Positions 28,339 to 38,262 are shown, counted from the stretch's first letter. The stretch is 64,000 nucleotides of DNA from Sulfuritalea sp. (GCA_016710465.1 JADJVS010000014.1:1054001-1118000); one strand, 5' to 3'. The notes: a model not told the origin generated them from the sequence alone. A program made the numbers and translations.

Positions 28339-29714
28339 GCGGCTTCCTCGGCGAAGTCGTCGAGGGCTTCGTCGGCCTCGGCACCATCGACTTCATCGGC
28401 AATCTCAGGCGTCAACTCCGGCAAGCGCGCGGCGGCCTCACGCACGTCGAGCTTGCCGGTCACGACGTCGGCGATCAGGCGGGTGCGGTATTCGCGGAGG
28501 AGGGAGATTTCGCGTTCGATGCGAGTAATAGCAGTATTCAGCGCGCCAGTCTCATCTTGAATGAATCGACAAATCTCCGCTTGCTCTTTCATGGGTAGAC
28601 TTACATTGGGCATTTGCTTGAAGCTCTCCCAATACAAGCGGTTCCGGTCCGAAACGATACCAGTTGAATGGCGATTTACCTGCTGCTTGTATGCGGCCGT
28701 TCTGAAAACAAGCTCGTAAAAGCTTGATTCAGTGCCCATACGCGGCTTGACTACTACATAGGCTGGACTAACCAATCCGTCGGTGGTGCTGGCTCCAACG
28801 GCCCCCTGCCACATTCTCATAGTGTTGTAAGCAAGATCGTGCTTACGAACAAGTTTGTACCTGGTGTGGTCGGCGATAAGACGCTTGGGCCGCCCGAACT
28901 GATCAAGATTTTCCTGCGTGATGCCGGAACGAAGTGAGACTTGAAGAACGGGCATGCCTGATATCCCTTGCTCAATCCTGTGTGAGAACAGAGCCAGATT
29001 TCGCACTATCTCCCAATGCGTCGGAATCTGCCCCAGCCAGGGAATGCCGGAATCCTTGAGCGGCACATCGGGATCGAGGCCGCGGGTGACGGCGCGGTGG
29101 ATGATGGCCTGCTTCTGCTCGTTCAGCAGCGCGATGATCTTGCGCTTGGCCCGGATCGCCTTGTCCAGTTGATGCGTGGCGTAGTCGAGGAAGCGGACAA
29201 TGGCAGCTTGCTCATCCACTGGCGGAACGGGTATCGGGATTTGTCGCATGCCAGCAATCGACAAATCCCACTGACCGATTCGCACACCGTCCGATGCGCG
29301 ATCAAAGTGATCGACATAGGTACGGCTTCGCAGTAGGGCTTGGCCATAGTCTCTGTTCGCAATTCCGAAATCGAAAACGTAATAGGCCGGACTGACAATG
29401 CCGTCGCATGGCGCAATTCCCATCGAACCTTGCCACGCCTTCATTTTGTTGATGACGAGATTGCCGGCACGAGCCACCTTGTAGTTGCTGAGATCGTCCG
29501 GAATGAAGTTGTGATTGTCTTCGTCCGACATTGATAATCGCAGGATCACACCTTTCTCTCTGACTACTGACAGCAACGGCAAGTTCGGTCGATTGCGTTC
29601 ATTGCGTATGCGAGTGAGCGTTCGCAGGCAATGGGCCACCCAATGCGCCGGCACCCGCCCCAACCACGGCAAGCCGGACTCCTTGTAGGCCGGATAGGGC
29701 TTGAGTCCTTCCAT
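28335..29714 (-). CDS. hsdS: Type I restriction-modification specificity subunit S, cassette 2
   Basis: 459 aa from the ATG at 29714, sharing one base with the hsdM stop (TAATG). Two target-recognition domains show a repeated layout: each opens with a PWLG-(R/Q)-(V/I)-P-x-HW motif (SGLPWLGRVPAHW at the N-terminus, SGIPWLGQIPTHW in the middle) and ends with a conserved helical spacer (VDEQAAIVRFLDYATHQLD and KEQAEICRFIQDETGALN). This is the class of S subunit typical of EcoKI-distant type I systems. It partners the HsdM just upstream. It is unrelated at the TRD level to the cassette 1 HsdS, so the two systems should read different sites. Confidence 0.92.
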   Translation of the reverse strand: MEGLKPYPAYKESGLPWLGRVPAHWVAHCLRTLTRIRNERNRPNLPLLSVVREKGVILRLSMSDEDNHNFIPDDLSNYKVARAGNLVINKMKAWQGSMGIAPCDGIVSPAYYVFDFGIANRDYGQALLRSRTYVDHFDRASDGVRIGQWDLSIAGMRQIPIPVPPVDEQAAIVRFLDYATHQLDKAIRAKRKIIALLNEQKQAIIHRAVTRGLDPDVPLKDSGIPWLGQIPTHWEIVRNLALFSHRIEQGISGMPVLQVSLRSGITQENLDQFGRPKRLIADHTRYKLVRKHDLAYNTMRMWQGAVGASTTDGLVSPAYVVVKPRMGTESSFYELVFRTAAYKQQVNRHSTGIVSDRNRLYWESFKQMPNVSLPMKEQAEICRFIQDETGALNTAITRIEREISLLREYRTRLIADVVTGKLDVREAAARLPELTPEIADEVDGAEADEALDDFAEEAA

Positions 29715-32011
29715 TACGCCGTCTCGCCAGCGCCGACTATTTCATGCAGCAGACCTTCGGTTTCCTCCTCCAGCGCAAGGATATCGGCGCGGATTTCCTC
29801 CAGCGTGCGCAATGGCTGCGGCTTGTAGAAGTGGCGGGTGAAACTGATCTCGTAGCCGATTTTGGTCTTGCCTTCATCCACCCAGGCGTCGGGCGTGTAG
29901 GGCAGCACTTCGCGTCGGATGAAGGCTGCGATGCCGCCGTCTTCGAGCAGGGGCACCTGCTCGGTATCGCGCAGATCGGGGTCGGCTTCGTATTCGACGA
30001 GGGTCTTTTTGCCTTGCGCCATCACTTCATAGAGGCCGTGCAGCGGATCGGCCTTGCCCTTGCGATGCAGCTTGGCTATAACCGGCGGCGCGGACTCTTC
30101 ACGCCAACTGACGGCCTTGTAAATGAGTTTGAGGTCTGCCGCGCCCACTTTGCGGTCGGCGGCCTTCAGCGCCTGCTCGACCTGTTCGCGGAAGACGTTG
30201 TGATCGGGGAACAGCTCGCCGCCCAGTGCTGCACGCAGCAGAGAGGCCGTTTCCACCAGCGCGGCATCGCGCGCCCAGGTGGCGGGGTCGAGCAGCTTCC
30301 TTTTCTTCTTCTCGGGTAGGCCGGACTTGGCCGGTGCTTCGTCATCGTCCTCGGTTTCCTCGTCCGCGCCCCAGTCGGCCAGCCGTGCTTCGAGGGCCTT
30401 GGCGACGCCGCGAAAGTCGAGCGTCAGCGCATCGCCGAACTCGTCGTACAGCGCGCTGCGTATTTCGGCATCGCCCGAGGCGAAGCGCAGCGACTCGATG
30501 GCAGCCAGGGTGAGCTGGCTGACCAGGCGCAGCGGACGTTCGACGGTGACCTTCCAGTAGCCGAAGGCGGCGTTGGGGAAAATCTTCGATTGCTCGCTTT
30601 CCTTGAACTCCAGATAGGTCTGGCAGATGCGGGCAATATCATCCTCACCGAGTTCGCAGTTCTTCTTGCCCAGGTTCTTGCGCAGCGGCTTATACCACTG
30701 CGTCGCGTCGATCAACTGCACCCTGCCTTGGCGATGCTCGGGCTTGCGGTTGCCGAGCACCCAGACATAGGTGGCGATGCCGGTGTTGTAGAACAGGTTG
30801 AGCGGCAGGGCGACGATGGCTTCGAGCCAGTCGTTCTCGATCAGCCAGCGGCGGATGTTGCTCTCGCCCTGGCCGGCGTCGCCAGTGAACAGGCTGGAGC
30901 CGTTATGCACCTCGGCGATGCGGCTGCCCAGCGGCGACTTGTGGTTCATCTTGTGCGCCATGTTGGCGAGGAACAGCATCTGGCCGTCGCTGGAGCGCGT
31001 GACCAGCGACAACTCCTCGCCCTGATGCTGCACCCTGAAGCGCGGGTCGCGCATGCCGTCCTTGCCGCCCATGCCTTCGAGGTCTTTCTTCCAGCTCTTG
31101 CCGTAGGGTGGATTGGCCAGCATGAAGTCGAATTCCTGCGCCGGAAAGGCGTCGTGGGAAAGCGTGCTCCATTCGGCGCCGCCGACGATGTGCTCGGCGT
31201 TTTCGCCCTCGCCCTTGAGCAGCATGTCGGCCTTGCAGATGGCGTAGGTTTCGGGGTTGATCTCCTGGCCGTAGAGATAGGTCATGGTCTTCCGCTTGCG
31301 CTGGCTGGCAAGGCCGCGCAGGCGCTCTTCGGCCACGGTGAGCATGCCGCCGGTGCCGCAGGCGCAGTCGTAGAGGCGATAGGAGCCGGATTCGATGCGC
31401 TCGGCGATGGGCAGGAAGATCAGGTCGGCCATCAGCTTGACGGCATCGCGCGGCGTCCAGTGCTCGCCGGCCTCTTCGTTGTTGTCTTCGTTGAAGCGAC
31501 GCACCAGTTCCTCGAACACGGTGCCCATGGCGTGGTTGTCCACGGCAACGGGCGACAGGTCGATGTCGGGCGAAAGGAACTTCTCGATCAGCGTGCCGAG
31601 CGCATCGGCCTTGGAGAGCGTCGGGATCTGGTTGCGGAACTTGAAGTTTTCGAGGATCTCCAGGACGTTGGGCGAGAAGCCATCCAGGTAGGCTTCGAAG
31701 TCGGCGCGTAGTTGCTGCTGGCTGCCACGGTTGCGCAAGTCGCGCAGGGTGAATTTCGAGGTGTTGTAAAAGGCCTGGCCGGCGGCCTTGCACAGGGCGG
31801 CACGCTGCTCGGTGATGCCGGCGTCGTCGAGCATCTTCTTCGTGTCGATCACGGCCTGCTGGTTCGGCTCCAGCACGGCGTCCATGCGCCGCAGCACGCA
31901 CATCGGCAGGATTACATCGGGGTACTTGCCGCGCTTGAACAAGTCGCGCAGCACGTCGTCGGCAATGCCCCAGATGAAGGAAACGATCTTGTTATGTGTG
32001 GCTTGGTCCAT
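29714..32011 (-). CDS. hsdM: Type I restriction-modification DNA methyltransferase subunit M, cassette 2
   Basis: 765 aa from the ATG at 32011 (MDQATHNKIVSFIWGIADD, a start shared by this HsdM class); ATG at 32056 is an alternative. SAM-binding DCACGTGGML and catalytic NPPYGKSW mark the N6-adenine methyltransferase. It is much longer than the cassette 1 HsdM because of a C-terminal extension of ~250 residues with a lysine-rich EKKKRKLLDPATW stretch and ending in a helical segment, common in this class. First gene of the second cassette: hsdM, hsdS, recQ-PRTase, SLOG, AlbA, hsdR. Confidence 0.93.
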   Translation of the reverse strand: MDQATHNKIVSFIWGIADDVLRDLFKRGKYPDVILPMCVLRRMDAVLEPNQQAVIDTKKMLDDAGITEQRAALCKAAGQAFYNTSKFTLRDLRNRGSQQQLRADFEAYLDGFSPNVLEILENFKFRNQIPTLSKADALGTLIEKFLSPDIDLSPVAVDNHAMGTVFEELVRRFNEDNNEEAGEHWTPRDAVKLMADLIFLPIAERIESGSYRLYDCACGTGGMLTVAEERLRGLASQRKRKTMTYLYGQEINPETYAICKADMLLKGEGENAEHIVGGAEWSTLSHDAFPAQEFDFMLANPPYGKSWKKDLEGMGGKDGMRDPRFRVQHQGEELSLVTRSSDGQMLFLANMAHKMNHKSPLGSRIAEVHNGSSLFTGDAGQGESNIRRWLIENDWLEAIVALPLNLFYNTGIATYVWVLGNRKPEHRQGRVQLIDATQWYKPLRKNLGKKNCELGEDDIARICQTYLEFKESEQSKIFPNAAFGYWKVTVERPLRLVSQLTLAAIESLRFASGDAEIRSALYDEFGDALTLDFRGVAKALEARLADWGADEETEDDDEAPAKSGLPEKKKRKLLDPATWARDAALVETASLLRAALGGELFPDHNVFREQVEQALKAADRKVGAADLKLIYKAVSWREESAPPVIAKLHRKGKADPLHGLYEVMAQGKKTLVEYEADPDLRDTEQVPLLEDGGIAAFIRREVLPYTPDAWVDEGKTKIGYEISFTRHFYKPQPLRTLEEIRADILALEEETEGLLHEIVGAGETA

Positions 32012-32082
32012 CGGAAATTGTTTCGTGAAGATTCCGTTGGATGATAACAGGGGCATACAGCCCAAGGCGCCCGCACCGCGAG

Positions 32083-32106
32083 AGTCGGCGCTGGAGGGAC
32101 GGCGAT
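32083..32106 (+). repeat. Dispersed 24-bp repeat, copy 6 (23/24)
   Basis: Same GGAGGG variant as copy 5. It lies 7 bp beyond the stop of the LigB-type gene and about 70 bp upstream of the cassette 2 hsdM start. Copies 5 and 6 thus closely flank the whole cassette in the same orientation. Confidence 0.9.
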
Positions 32107-32113
32107 CCGGGGC

Positions 32114-32896
32114 TCAGCCGGCAGCCGGATCGAAGCGCCAGGCATCCATCGCCAGGGCGCCGAGTTGGTAACCGCGATGCACCGCCCGTGCGTCCGGCGT
32201 CGGGCCCGCCGCGCCGAGGGCGACGAACAGCGGCAGCAGGTGTTCCGGCGTCGGGTGTGCGCGCCTTGCGTGCGGTGCAACGGTTTCCCAGTCGAGCAGC
32301 GCGCCGATTTCATTTGCGGCGAGGCGCGCGGCGAACCAGTCGCTGAATTCGGCGACGTGGCGCAGGGCCGCATCCTCCGGCGCGTCGCGGACCATGTCGC
32401 CGAGGTTGTGGGTCAGGCTACCCGAGGCCAACACCAGCACGCCTTCGCGCGCCAGCGGCGCCAGGCGACGGCCGAGCTCGAAGTGCGCGCTCGCATCGGC
32501 GCCCGGCATCACGGCGAACTGGCATACCGGGATATCGGCGGCCGGATACATCAGTGAGAGCGGTGACCAGGCGCCGTGGTCCAGCCCGCGTTGCGGATCG
32601 ACGCGAACGCCGGGAATCAGGCTGGTCACGCGCGCCGCCAGCTCCGGGCTGCCCGGCGCCGGGTAGCCGATCTCGTAGAGCGGGTCGGGAAAGCGGTAAA
32701 AGTCGTGAATCGTGGCCGGTTGCGGCGCGGCGCCGACGGTCGGCGCGGGCGCGGTCCAGTGGGCCGAGACGGCCAGGATGGCGCGCGGACGCGGCAATCC
32801 GGCCGCCAGGCGCTGCCAGGCGGCGCCGGTGGCGCGGGGGTCGAGCAACAGCAGCGGCGAGCCGTGGGAGACGAAAACGGGGGGCAGGGCAGGCAT
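32114..32896 (-). CDS. DODA-type (LigB family, YgiD-like) extradiol ring-cleavage dioxygenase
   Basis: 260 aa from the ATG at 32896. Class III extradiol dioxygenase fold with metal-ligand histidines H11 (FVSHGSP) and H46 (AVSAHW), the DFYRFP segment, GLDHGAWSPL and SGSLTHNLGDM as in YgiD and plant DOPA dioxygenases. Members bind Zn or Fe and cleave catechol-type rings; the physiological substrate of the bacterial YgiD group is usually not known. It stands alone on the minus strand, divergent from kup, with about 210 bp between the starts. Confidence 0.88.
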   Translation of the reverse strand: MPALPPVFVSHGSPLLLLDPRATGAAWQRLAAGLPRPRAILAVSAHWTAPAPTVGAAPQPATIHDFYRFPDPLYEIGYPAPGSPELAARVTSLIPGVRVDPQRGLDHGAWSPLSLMYPAADIPVCQFAVMPGADASAHFELGRRLAPLAREGVLVLASGSLTHNLGDMVRDAPEDAALRHVAEFSDWFAARLAANEIGALLDWETVAPHARRAHPTPEHLLPLFVALGAAGPTPDARAVHRGYQLGALAMDAWRFDPAAG

Positions 32897-33109
32897 GGCC
32901 GCAGTCTAGCGACCCGTGGCGGCCGGGCCGCCATCGTCGCCGCAAATGACTGTTGCGCCGACGCCGCCCGGCCGCCCGGCGAGGGACTTGATTCACCCCA
33001 TAGGCAGAGTGGTGGCCGAGTGGTATTGTGCACCGCAAAATCACCCGGTCAGGCGGCCGCCGCGCAGGCGGCGGGCAGCAAGGCTTTCCCGGTGTTCGAG
33101 GGAGATCAT

Positions 33110-34969
33110 TTGAGTTCAAAACAGGCTCTGCCGGCGCTCACCGTGGCCGCGATCGGTGTCGTCTTCGGCGACATCGGCACCAGCCCGCTGTATGCGCTGA
33201 AGGAAATCTTCAACGGCCACCATCCGATCGAGGTCAGTCCGGCCAACATCCTTGGCATCCTTTCGCTGATCTTCTGGTCGATCATGGTGCTGGTCACGCT
33301 CAAGTATGTGGCCATCATCATGCGCGCCGACAACCGCGGCGAAGGCGGCTCGCTGGCGCTGCTGTCGCTGGTCACCGAGCGTGCCGCCAACCCGCGCGTA
33401 AGCTGGGCCGTCACCCTGCTCGGCATCTTCGCCGCCGCGCTGTTCTTTGGCGACAGCATGATCACGCCGGCGATCTCGGTGCTGTCCGCGGTCGAGGGCC
33501 TGGAAATCATCGCGCCGACCCTGAAGCCCTACGTGATCCCGCTCACCGTGGCCATCCTGACCGTGCTGTTCTTCATCCAGAAGCGCGGCACCGGCGCCGT
33601 GGGCCTGTTCTTCGGCCCGGTGATGGTGCTCTGGTTCGGCGTGCTGGCGGTGCTCGGCGTGATGGAGATCGCGCACAACCCGCGGGTGCTGGCGGCGCTC
33701 AATCCGGCCTACGCCGGCGGTTTCGTTGCCGACCATCCGGGGCTGGCCTTCCTCGCCCTGGGCTCGGTGGTGCTGGCGGTCACCGGCGGTGAGGCGCTGT
33801 ACACCGACATGGGCCACTTCGGCCGCTTCCCGATCCGGCTGGCCTGGTTCGGCTTCGTCATGCCGGCGTTGGTGCTCAACTACTTCGGCCAGGGCGCGCT
33901 GTTGCTCAAGGAGCCGGGCGCGATTTCCAGCCCCTTCTACCACCTGGGCCCGGACTGGGCGCTGATTCCGATGGTGGTGCTGTCCACGCTGGCGACGGTG
34001 ATCGCCTCGCAGGCGGTGATTTCCGGCGCCTTTTCGGTGGCGCGCCAATCGGTGCAGATGGGCCTGCTGCCGCGCATGACCATCATCCACACCTCGGGCA
34101 GGGAGCAGGGCCAGATCTACGTGCCCTTCACCAACTGGACGCTGTATCTCGCGGTGATCGCGCTCGTCGTCGGCTTCCAGAGTTCATCGAACCTGGCCGC
34201 CGCCTATGGCATCGCCGTCACCGGCACCATGCTGATCGACACCATCCTGATCGGCTTCGTCATGGTCCTGCTCTGGCGCTGGAACATCTGGCTCGCGGTC
34301 GCCGTGGCCGGCACGCTGCTCTGCGTCGACATCGCCTTCTTTGCGGCCAACATCATCAAGGTGCCGGAAGGCGGCTGGTTCCCGATCGTCATCGGCCTGG
34401 TGTCGTTTGCCACGCTCACCACCTGGCGTCGCGGGCGCAAACTGGTGGCCGAGGAAATGGCCAAGCAGACCATTCCGATGGATGCCTTCATCAAGTCGAT
34501 CGACGGCGTGCACCGCATCTTCGGCACCGGCGTTTTCCTCACCAGCTCGAAGGACGGCGTGCCGGTGGCCATGCTGCACAACCTCAAGCACAACCAGGTG
34601 CTGCACGAGCGCGTGGTGCTGGTCACGGTGGAGACGGCCAACACGCCCTACGTGCATGAGCACGACCGCATCTTCCTGCATCGCATGGGCAAGGGCTTCA
34701 TGCGCGTGATCATCCGCTACGGCTTCATGGAAAGCCCGGACGTGCCCAGCGCGCTGATCCACTGCCGCATGTTCGGCGAGAGTTTCGAGATGATGGAGAC
34801 CACCTTCTTCCTCTCGCGCGAAACCATCGTGCCCAGCCTGCGCCGGCGCATGGCGCCGCTGCGCGCGCGCTTCTTCGCGCTGATGTCGAAGAATGCCACC
34901 AGCGCCAGCGACTTCTTCCAGATTCCCACCGACCGCGTGGTCGAGCTGGGCACGCAACTGGTGATCTGA
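33110..34969 (+). CDS. kup: Low-affinity potassium uptake protein Kup
   Basis: K+/H+ symporter of the inner membrane, 619 aa. The frame is open far upstream, but a TTG at 33110 lies behind GAGGGAGA and gives MSSKQALPALTVAAIGVVFGDIGTSPLYALKE, the usual Kup N-terminus and family length. About twelve membrane helices follow, with LVTLKYVAIIMRADNRGEGG, GDSMITPAISVLSAVEGLE and the cytoplasmic C-terminal domain of ~150 residues. The TTG start may lower expression. It converges with nasA. Confidence 0.93.
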   Translation: MSSKQALPALTVAAIGVVFGDIGTSPLYALKEIFNGHHPIEVSPANILGILSLIFWSIMVLVTLKYVAIIMRADNRGEGGSLALLSLVTERAANPRVSWAVTLLGIFAAALFFGDSMITPAISVLSAVEGLEIIAPTLKPYVIPLTVAILTVLFFIQKRGTGAVGLFFGPVMVLWFGVLAVLGVMEIAHNPRVLAALNPAYAGGFVADHPGLAFLALGSVVLAVTGGEALYTDMGHFGRFPIRLAWFGFVMPALVLNYFGQGALLLKEPGAISSPFYHLGPDWALIPMVVLSTLATVIASQAVISGAFSVARQSVQMGLLPRMTIIHTSGREQGQIYVPFTNWTLYLAVIALVVGFQSSSNLAAAYGIAVTGTMLIDTILIGFVMVLLWRWNIWLAVAVAGTLLCVDIAFFAANIIKVPEGGWFPIVIGLVSFATLTTWRRGRKLVAEEMAKQTIPMDAFIKSIDGVHRIFGTGVFLTSSKDGVPVAMLHNLKHNQVLHERVVLVTVETANTPYVHEHDRIFLHRMGKGFMRVIIRYGFMESPDVPSALIHCRMFGESFEMMETTFFLSRETIVPSLRRRMAPLRARFFALMSKNATSASDFFQIPTDRVVELGTQLVI

Positions 34970-35026
34970 GGGTCGCGCCCTGGTCGGCGTGCGGGGCTTC
35001 AGCGCAAATCCTGAACGGGATCGAAT

Positions 35027-37786
35027 TCAACCGCTGACCGGAACCTCCGCCCCGGCGGCCAGCCGCCTGAGCTCCGGCAGGCAGGAGCCGCAGTTGCTGC
35101 CACACCCGGTTTTCGCCTGCAGCGCGGCAAGGTCAAGGCCGGCGGCGAGCTCGGCGCGGATTTCGTTCTCCGAGACATCGAAGCAGTTGCAGACGATGCG
35201 GCCGCGCGCGGGGCCGGCGGCGGGCGGGGTGGCCAGCGGGGCGAACAGCCATTTGCGCAGTTCGGTGGTGCTGCCACCGAATTTGCCACCCCCGGCGATG
35301 AGATCGAGCAACCAGTCGGCGGCGCGGGTTTCCTTGCACAGCAGGGCGCCGGCGAGGCGCTCGTCCTCGATCAGGGCGCGCTTGGCGATGCCGCGCCGGG
35401 CGTCGTCGAAGGCCAGCATTCGCGGCCCGTCGAGGCCCATCGCGGCGGCGAGTTCGGCCAGCAGTTCAGGAGTCGGCGATGGCGTGTCGGCGCCACCCCA
35501 GGCGCGCAGCACGACGACGCCCGACTCGCGCCCGGCCAGGGTCAGCGTGGCATGGTCGAAGCGCGCCAGCCAGGGCTGCAAGGCGGCGTGCAGGCTGCCT
35601 GCATCGTCGCGGCGCATGGCGACCAGTTGCCAGCCGGTGACGAATTTCTCCACCTGCACCGCCGCGTGCTTGAGCTCGGGCTGGCGCGATACCGGGTCGT
35701 TGGCCGGCAGGGTCAGGGCGTTGACGCCGAGGCCGGACATGTAGCGCCCGCCCCAGTGCATCGGAATATAAGTCTGCGCCGGGCGCAGCGTGCTGGACGC
35801 AGCCGCGCGCAGCACAAGCGAGCCGCGCTTGCCCTTGAGCCGCACCAGGTCGCCGTCATTGATGCCGCGCCGTTCCATGTCGCGCGGATGCATTTCGATG
35901 GCCGGCTCCGGGGCGTGGGCATGCAGGCGCGGCACGATGCCGCTGCGGCTCATGCCGTGCCACTGGTCGCGTAGCCGCCCGGTGTTGAGGTGCAGCGGAT
36001 GGCGCGGATCGGTGGCTTCGGCGGTCGGCCGGTGCTGCACGGCCTTGAAGCGGGCGCGCCCGTCGGCGGTGGGGAACACGCCGTCGGCATACAGGCGCGG
36101 CGTGCCGGCCGCGGCGCCGGCGCGCAGCGGCCATTGCTGCGGGCCGGTGCTCTCTAGCAGCGCGTACGAGATGCCGCCGATGTCGAGGTCGCGGCCCACC
36201 GTGGTGGCGCGGTGTTCTTTGAAGATATCCTCGGCGTTCGCATAGGGGAACAGCGTATCGCCGTGTCGCGGGCGCCGACTCTCAAGCCTCTCTTCCAGTC
36301 GCCGCGCGAAATCGACGACGATGCGCCAGTCGGCGCGCGCCTCGCCCGGCGCCGGCACGGCCGCGCGCGCGCGGGAAATGCGGCGCTCGGAATTGGTCAC
36401 CGTGCCGTCTTTCTCGCCCCAGCCGGCCGCCGGCAGCAGCAGGTCGGCGTAGGGCGCCGTGTCGGTGTCGGCGGTCACCTCCTGCAGCACCACGAAGGGG
36501 CAATTTTTCAGGGCTTCATGCACGCGCTTGAGGTCGGGCAGCGACTGCGCCGGATTGGTGCAGGCGATCCACAGCGCCTTGATCTCGCCGCGATGCACGG
36601 CCTCGAACAACTCGATCGCGGCGAGGCCGGGCTTGGCCGGCACGTCCGCCACGCCCCACAGGCGCGCGACTTCGGCGCGGTGTTCCGGATTGGCCATGTC
36701 GCGATGCGCCGGCAGCAGGTTGGCCAGGCCGCCGACCTCGCGCCCGCCCATGGCATTGGGCTGGCCGGTCAGCGAGAAGGGGCCGCAGCCGGGCTTGCCG
36801 ATCTTGCCCGTGGCGAGGTGCAGGTGGATGATCGCGGCATTGTTGTCGGTGCCGTGGCTGGACTGGTTGAGGCCCTGGCAATACAAGGAGAGCGCGGCCG
36901 GCGCCAGGCCGAACCAGCGCGCGGCGGTGACGATGTCCTCGGCTTTCACGCCGCAGATGTCGGCGGCCATGGCCGGCGTGTAGTCGCGCACGATGGCCTT
37001 CAACGCATCGAAGCCTTCGGTGTGGGCGCGGATGTAGTCTGTATCGACCAGGCCTTCCCACAGCAGCACGTGCAGCATGGCGTTGTAGAGCGCGATGTCG
37101 GTGCCGGGCAGGATCGCGAGGTGCAGGTCGGCGGCCTCGGCCGTGTCGGTGCGGCGCGGATCGACGACGATGAGCTTCATCGCGGGATTGGCCGCGCGCG
37201 CGTCCTCGATGCGGCGGAACAGCACGGGATGCGCCCAGGCGGTGTTGGCGCCGGCGATCAGCAGGCAGTCGGCGTGGGCGATGTCTTCATACGAGCACGG
37301 CGGCGCGTCGGCGCCCAGCGTGGCCTTGTAGCCGGCCACGGCCGAGCTCATGCACAGGCGCGAGTTGGTGTCGACGTTGTTGGTGCCGATCAGGCCCTTG
37401 GCCAGCTTGTTGAAGACGTAGTAGTCCTCGGTCAGCAATTGGCCGCTGATGTAGAAGGCGACGCTGTCGGGGCCGTGTTCGCTGATGGCGCGAGCGAACT
37501 TCTCCGCCGCGTGGTCGAGCGCCGTGTCCCAGCCCGCGCGCAGGCGCGGCGCGGCCTTGTCGCGGCGTAGTTGCGGATGCGTCAGGCGTTGCGCCATGGC
37601 CTGCGGCGTCATGGTCAGGTGCAGCGTGCCGCCCTTGGTGCACAGCCGGCCGAAGTTGGCCGGGTGCTCCGGGTCGCCGCGCACGCCGGTGATCTGCGTC
37701 GCATCGTGCTCGATGATCACGCCGCAGCCGACGCCGCAGTAAGGGCAGGTTGAACGGGTTTCCATCACGTCGAATGAGGATCGCAT
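35027..37786 (-). CDS. nasA: Assimilatory nitrate reductase catalytic subunit with C-terminal BFD-like [2Fe-2S] domain
   Basis: Molybdopterin bis-MGD enzyme reducing nitrate to nitrite in the cytoplasm, 919 aa from the ATG at 37786 (a second ATG at 37765 is possible). The N-terminal [4Fe-4S] site is STCPYCGVGCGV with LCTKGG; MGD-binding regions include SRLCMSSAVAGYKATLGAD, DPRRTDTA and the Mo4-CoA-binding C-terminal domain LHLNTGRLRDQWHG. The last ~60 residues are a BFD-like domain, VCNCFDVSE with KTGCGSNCGSC, giving it its own [2Fe-2S] centre. No separate NasC/flavoprotein gene is seen in the window. It follows nirD by 165 bp on the same strand. A 24-bp repeat is in frame at 36257-36280. Confidence 0.94.
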   Translation of the reverse strand: MRSSFDVMETRSTCPYCGVGCGVIIEHDATQITGVRGDPEHPANFGRLCTKGGTLHLTMTPQAMAQRLTHPQLRRDKAAPRLRAGWDTALDHAAEKFARAISEHGPDSVAFYISGQLLTEDYYVFNKLAKGLIGTNNVDTNSRLCMSSAVAGYKATLGADAPPCSYEDIAHADCLLIAGANTAWAHPVLFRRIEDARAANPAMKLIVVDPRRTDTAEAADLHLAILPGTDIALYNAMLHVLLWEGLVDTDYIRAHTEGFDALKAIVRDYTPAMAADICGVKAEDIVTAARWFGLAPAALSLYCQGLNQSSHGTDNNAAIIHLHLATGKIGKPGCGPFSLTGQPNAMGGREVGGLANLLPAHRDMANPEHRAEVARLWGVADVPAKPGLAAIELFEAVHRGEIKALWIACTNPAQSLPDLKRVHEALKNCPFVVLQEVTADTDTAPYADLLLPAAGWGEKDGTVTNSERRISRARAAVPAPGEARADWRIVVDFARRLEERLESRRPRHGDTLFPYANAEDIFKEHRATTVGRDLDIGGISYALLESTGPQQWPLRAGAAAGTPRLYADGVFPTADGRARFKAVQHRPTAEATDPRHPLHLNTGRLRDQWHGMSRSGIVPRLHAHAPEPAIEMHPRDMERRGINDGDLVRLKGKRGSLVLRAAASSTLRPAQTYIPMHWGGRYMSGLGVNALTLPANDPVSRQPELKHAAVQVEKFVTGWQLVAMRRDDAGSLHAALQPWLARFDHATLTLAGRESGVVVLRAWGGADTPSPTPELLAELAAAMGLDGPRMLAFDDARRGIAKRALIEDERLAGALLCKETRAADWLLDLIAGGGKFGGSTTELRKWLFAPLATPPAAGPARGRIVCNCFDVSENEIRAELAAGLDLAALQAKTGCGSNCGSCLPELRRLAAGAEVPVSG
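36257..36280 (-). repeat. Dispersed 24-bp repeat, copy 7 (20/24), inside nasA
   Basis: Sense to nasA and translated as ESRRPRHGDT, in the loop after LEERL. Both outer ends (AGTCGGCGC and ACGGCGAT) are intact. Confidence 0.75.
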
Positions 37787-37806
37787 CGGAGCCTGACAAT
37801 GGGCAA

Positions 37807-37886
37807 TTCGTCGTCCCCGCGAAAGCGGGGACCCAGCGGCGTCAAAACGCAACGGCTCTGGATTCCCGCGTTCGCGGGAATGACGG
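37807..37886. repeat. Paired-hairpin dispersed repeat between nirD and nasA
   Basis: Two strong hairpins: GTCCCCGC-GAAA-GCGGGGAC (37813-37832) and ATTCCCGCG-TT-CGCGGGAAT (37862-37881). The unit resembles the widespread proteobacterial repeat whose frame reads PAKAGTQ...DSRVRGND. In an mRNA running from nirBD to nasA it would fold and could protect or attenuate the transcript. Confidence 0.75.
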
Positions 37887-37927
37887 AGTAAATCCAGAAG
37901 CTGTCAGGCATATCCGAGAAGTTCAAG

Positions 37928-37951
37928 AGTCGGCGCTGGTGATACGGCGAT
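37928..37951 (+). repeat. Dispersed 24-bp repeat, copy 8 (21/24)
   Basis: Intergenic copy whose last base is the first base of the nirD stop codon (on the minus strand), the same placement as copy 5 at hsdR. Confidence 0.85.
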
Positions 37952-38262
37952 TAGTTCAATTGAAGCCAGACAGTACCATCCTCGGCCTTGACCTCGAAAC
38001 GCCGTGTGCAGCCCTTGTCCGGCGCCACGGCTTCGCCATCCTTGAGGCCGATTTTCATGCCGTGCAGCGGGCAGGTCACGGTGTCGCCATGCACGATGCC
38101 CTGCGACAATGGCCCGCCCTTGTGCGGACACTTGTCGTGCAGGCCGAAGACCTGATCGTCGGCGGTGCGGAAGATGGCGATATCGCCTTGCGAGGAGGCC
38201 ACCACGCGGCTGCCCTGGAGCGCGATTTCGTCAAGCGCGCAAACCCTGATCCAGCCGCTCAT
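37951..38262 (-). CDS. nirD: Nitrite reductase small subunit NirD (Rieske)
   Basis: 103 aa from the ATG at 38262, overlapping the nirB stop by 4 bp (ATGA). Rieske-type fold with CPHKGGPLSQG and CPLHGMKIGL, giving C-x-H and C-x2-H ligands for a [2Fe-2S] cluster; in some NirD proteins the cluster ligands are lost, but here both pairs are present. Small subunit of cytoplasmic NADH-dependent nitrite reductase, working with NirB to make ammonium. Confidence 0.92.
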   Translation of the reverse strand: MSGWIRVCALDEIALQGSRVVASSQGDIAIFRTADDQVFGLHDKCPHKGGPLSQGIVHGDTVTCPLHGMKIGLKDGEAVAPDKGCTRRFEVKAEDGTVWLQLN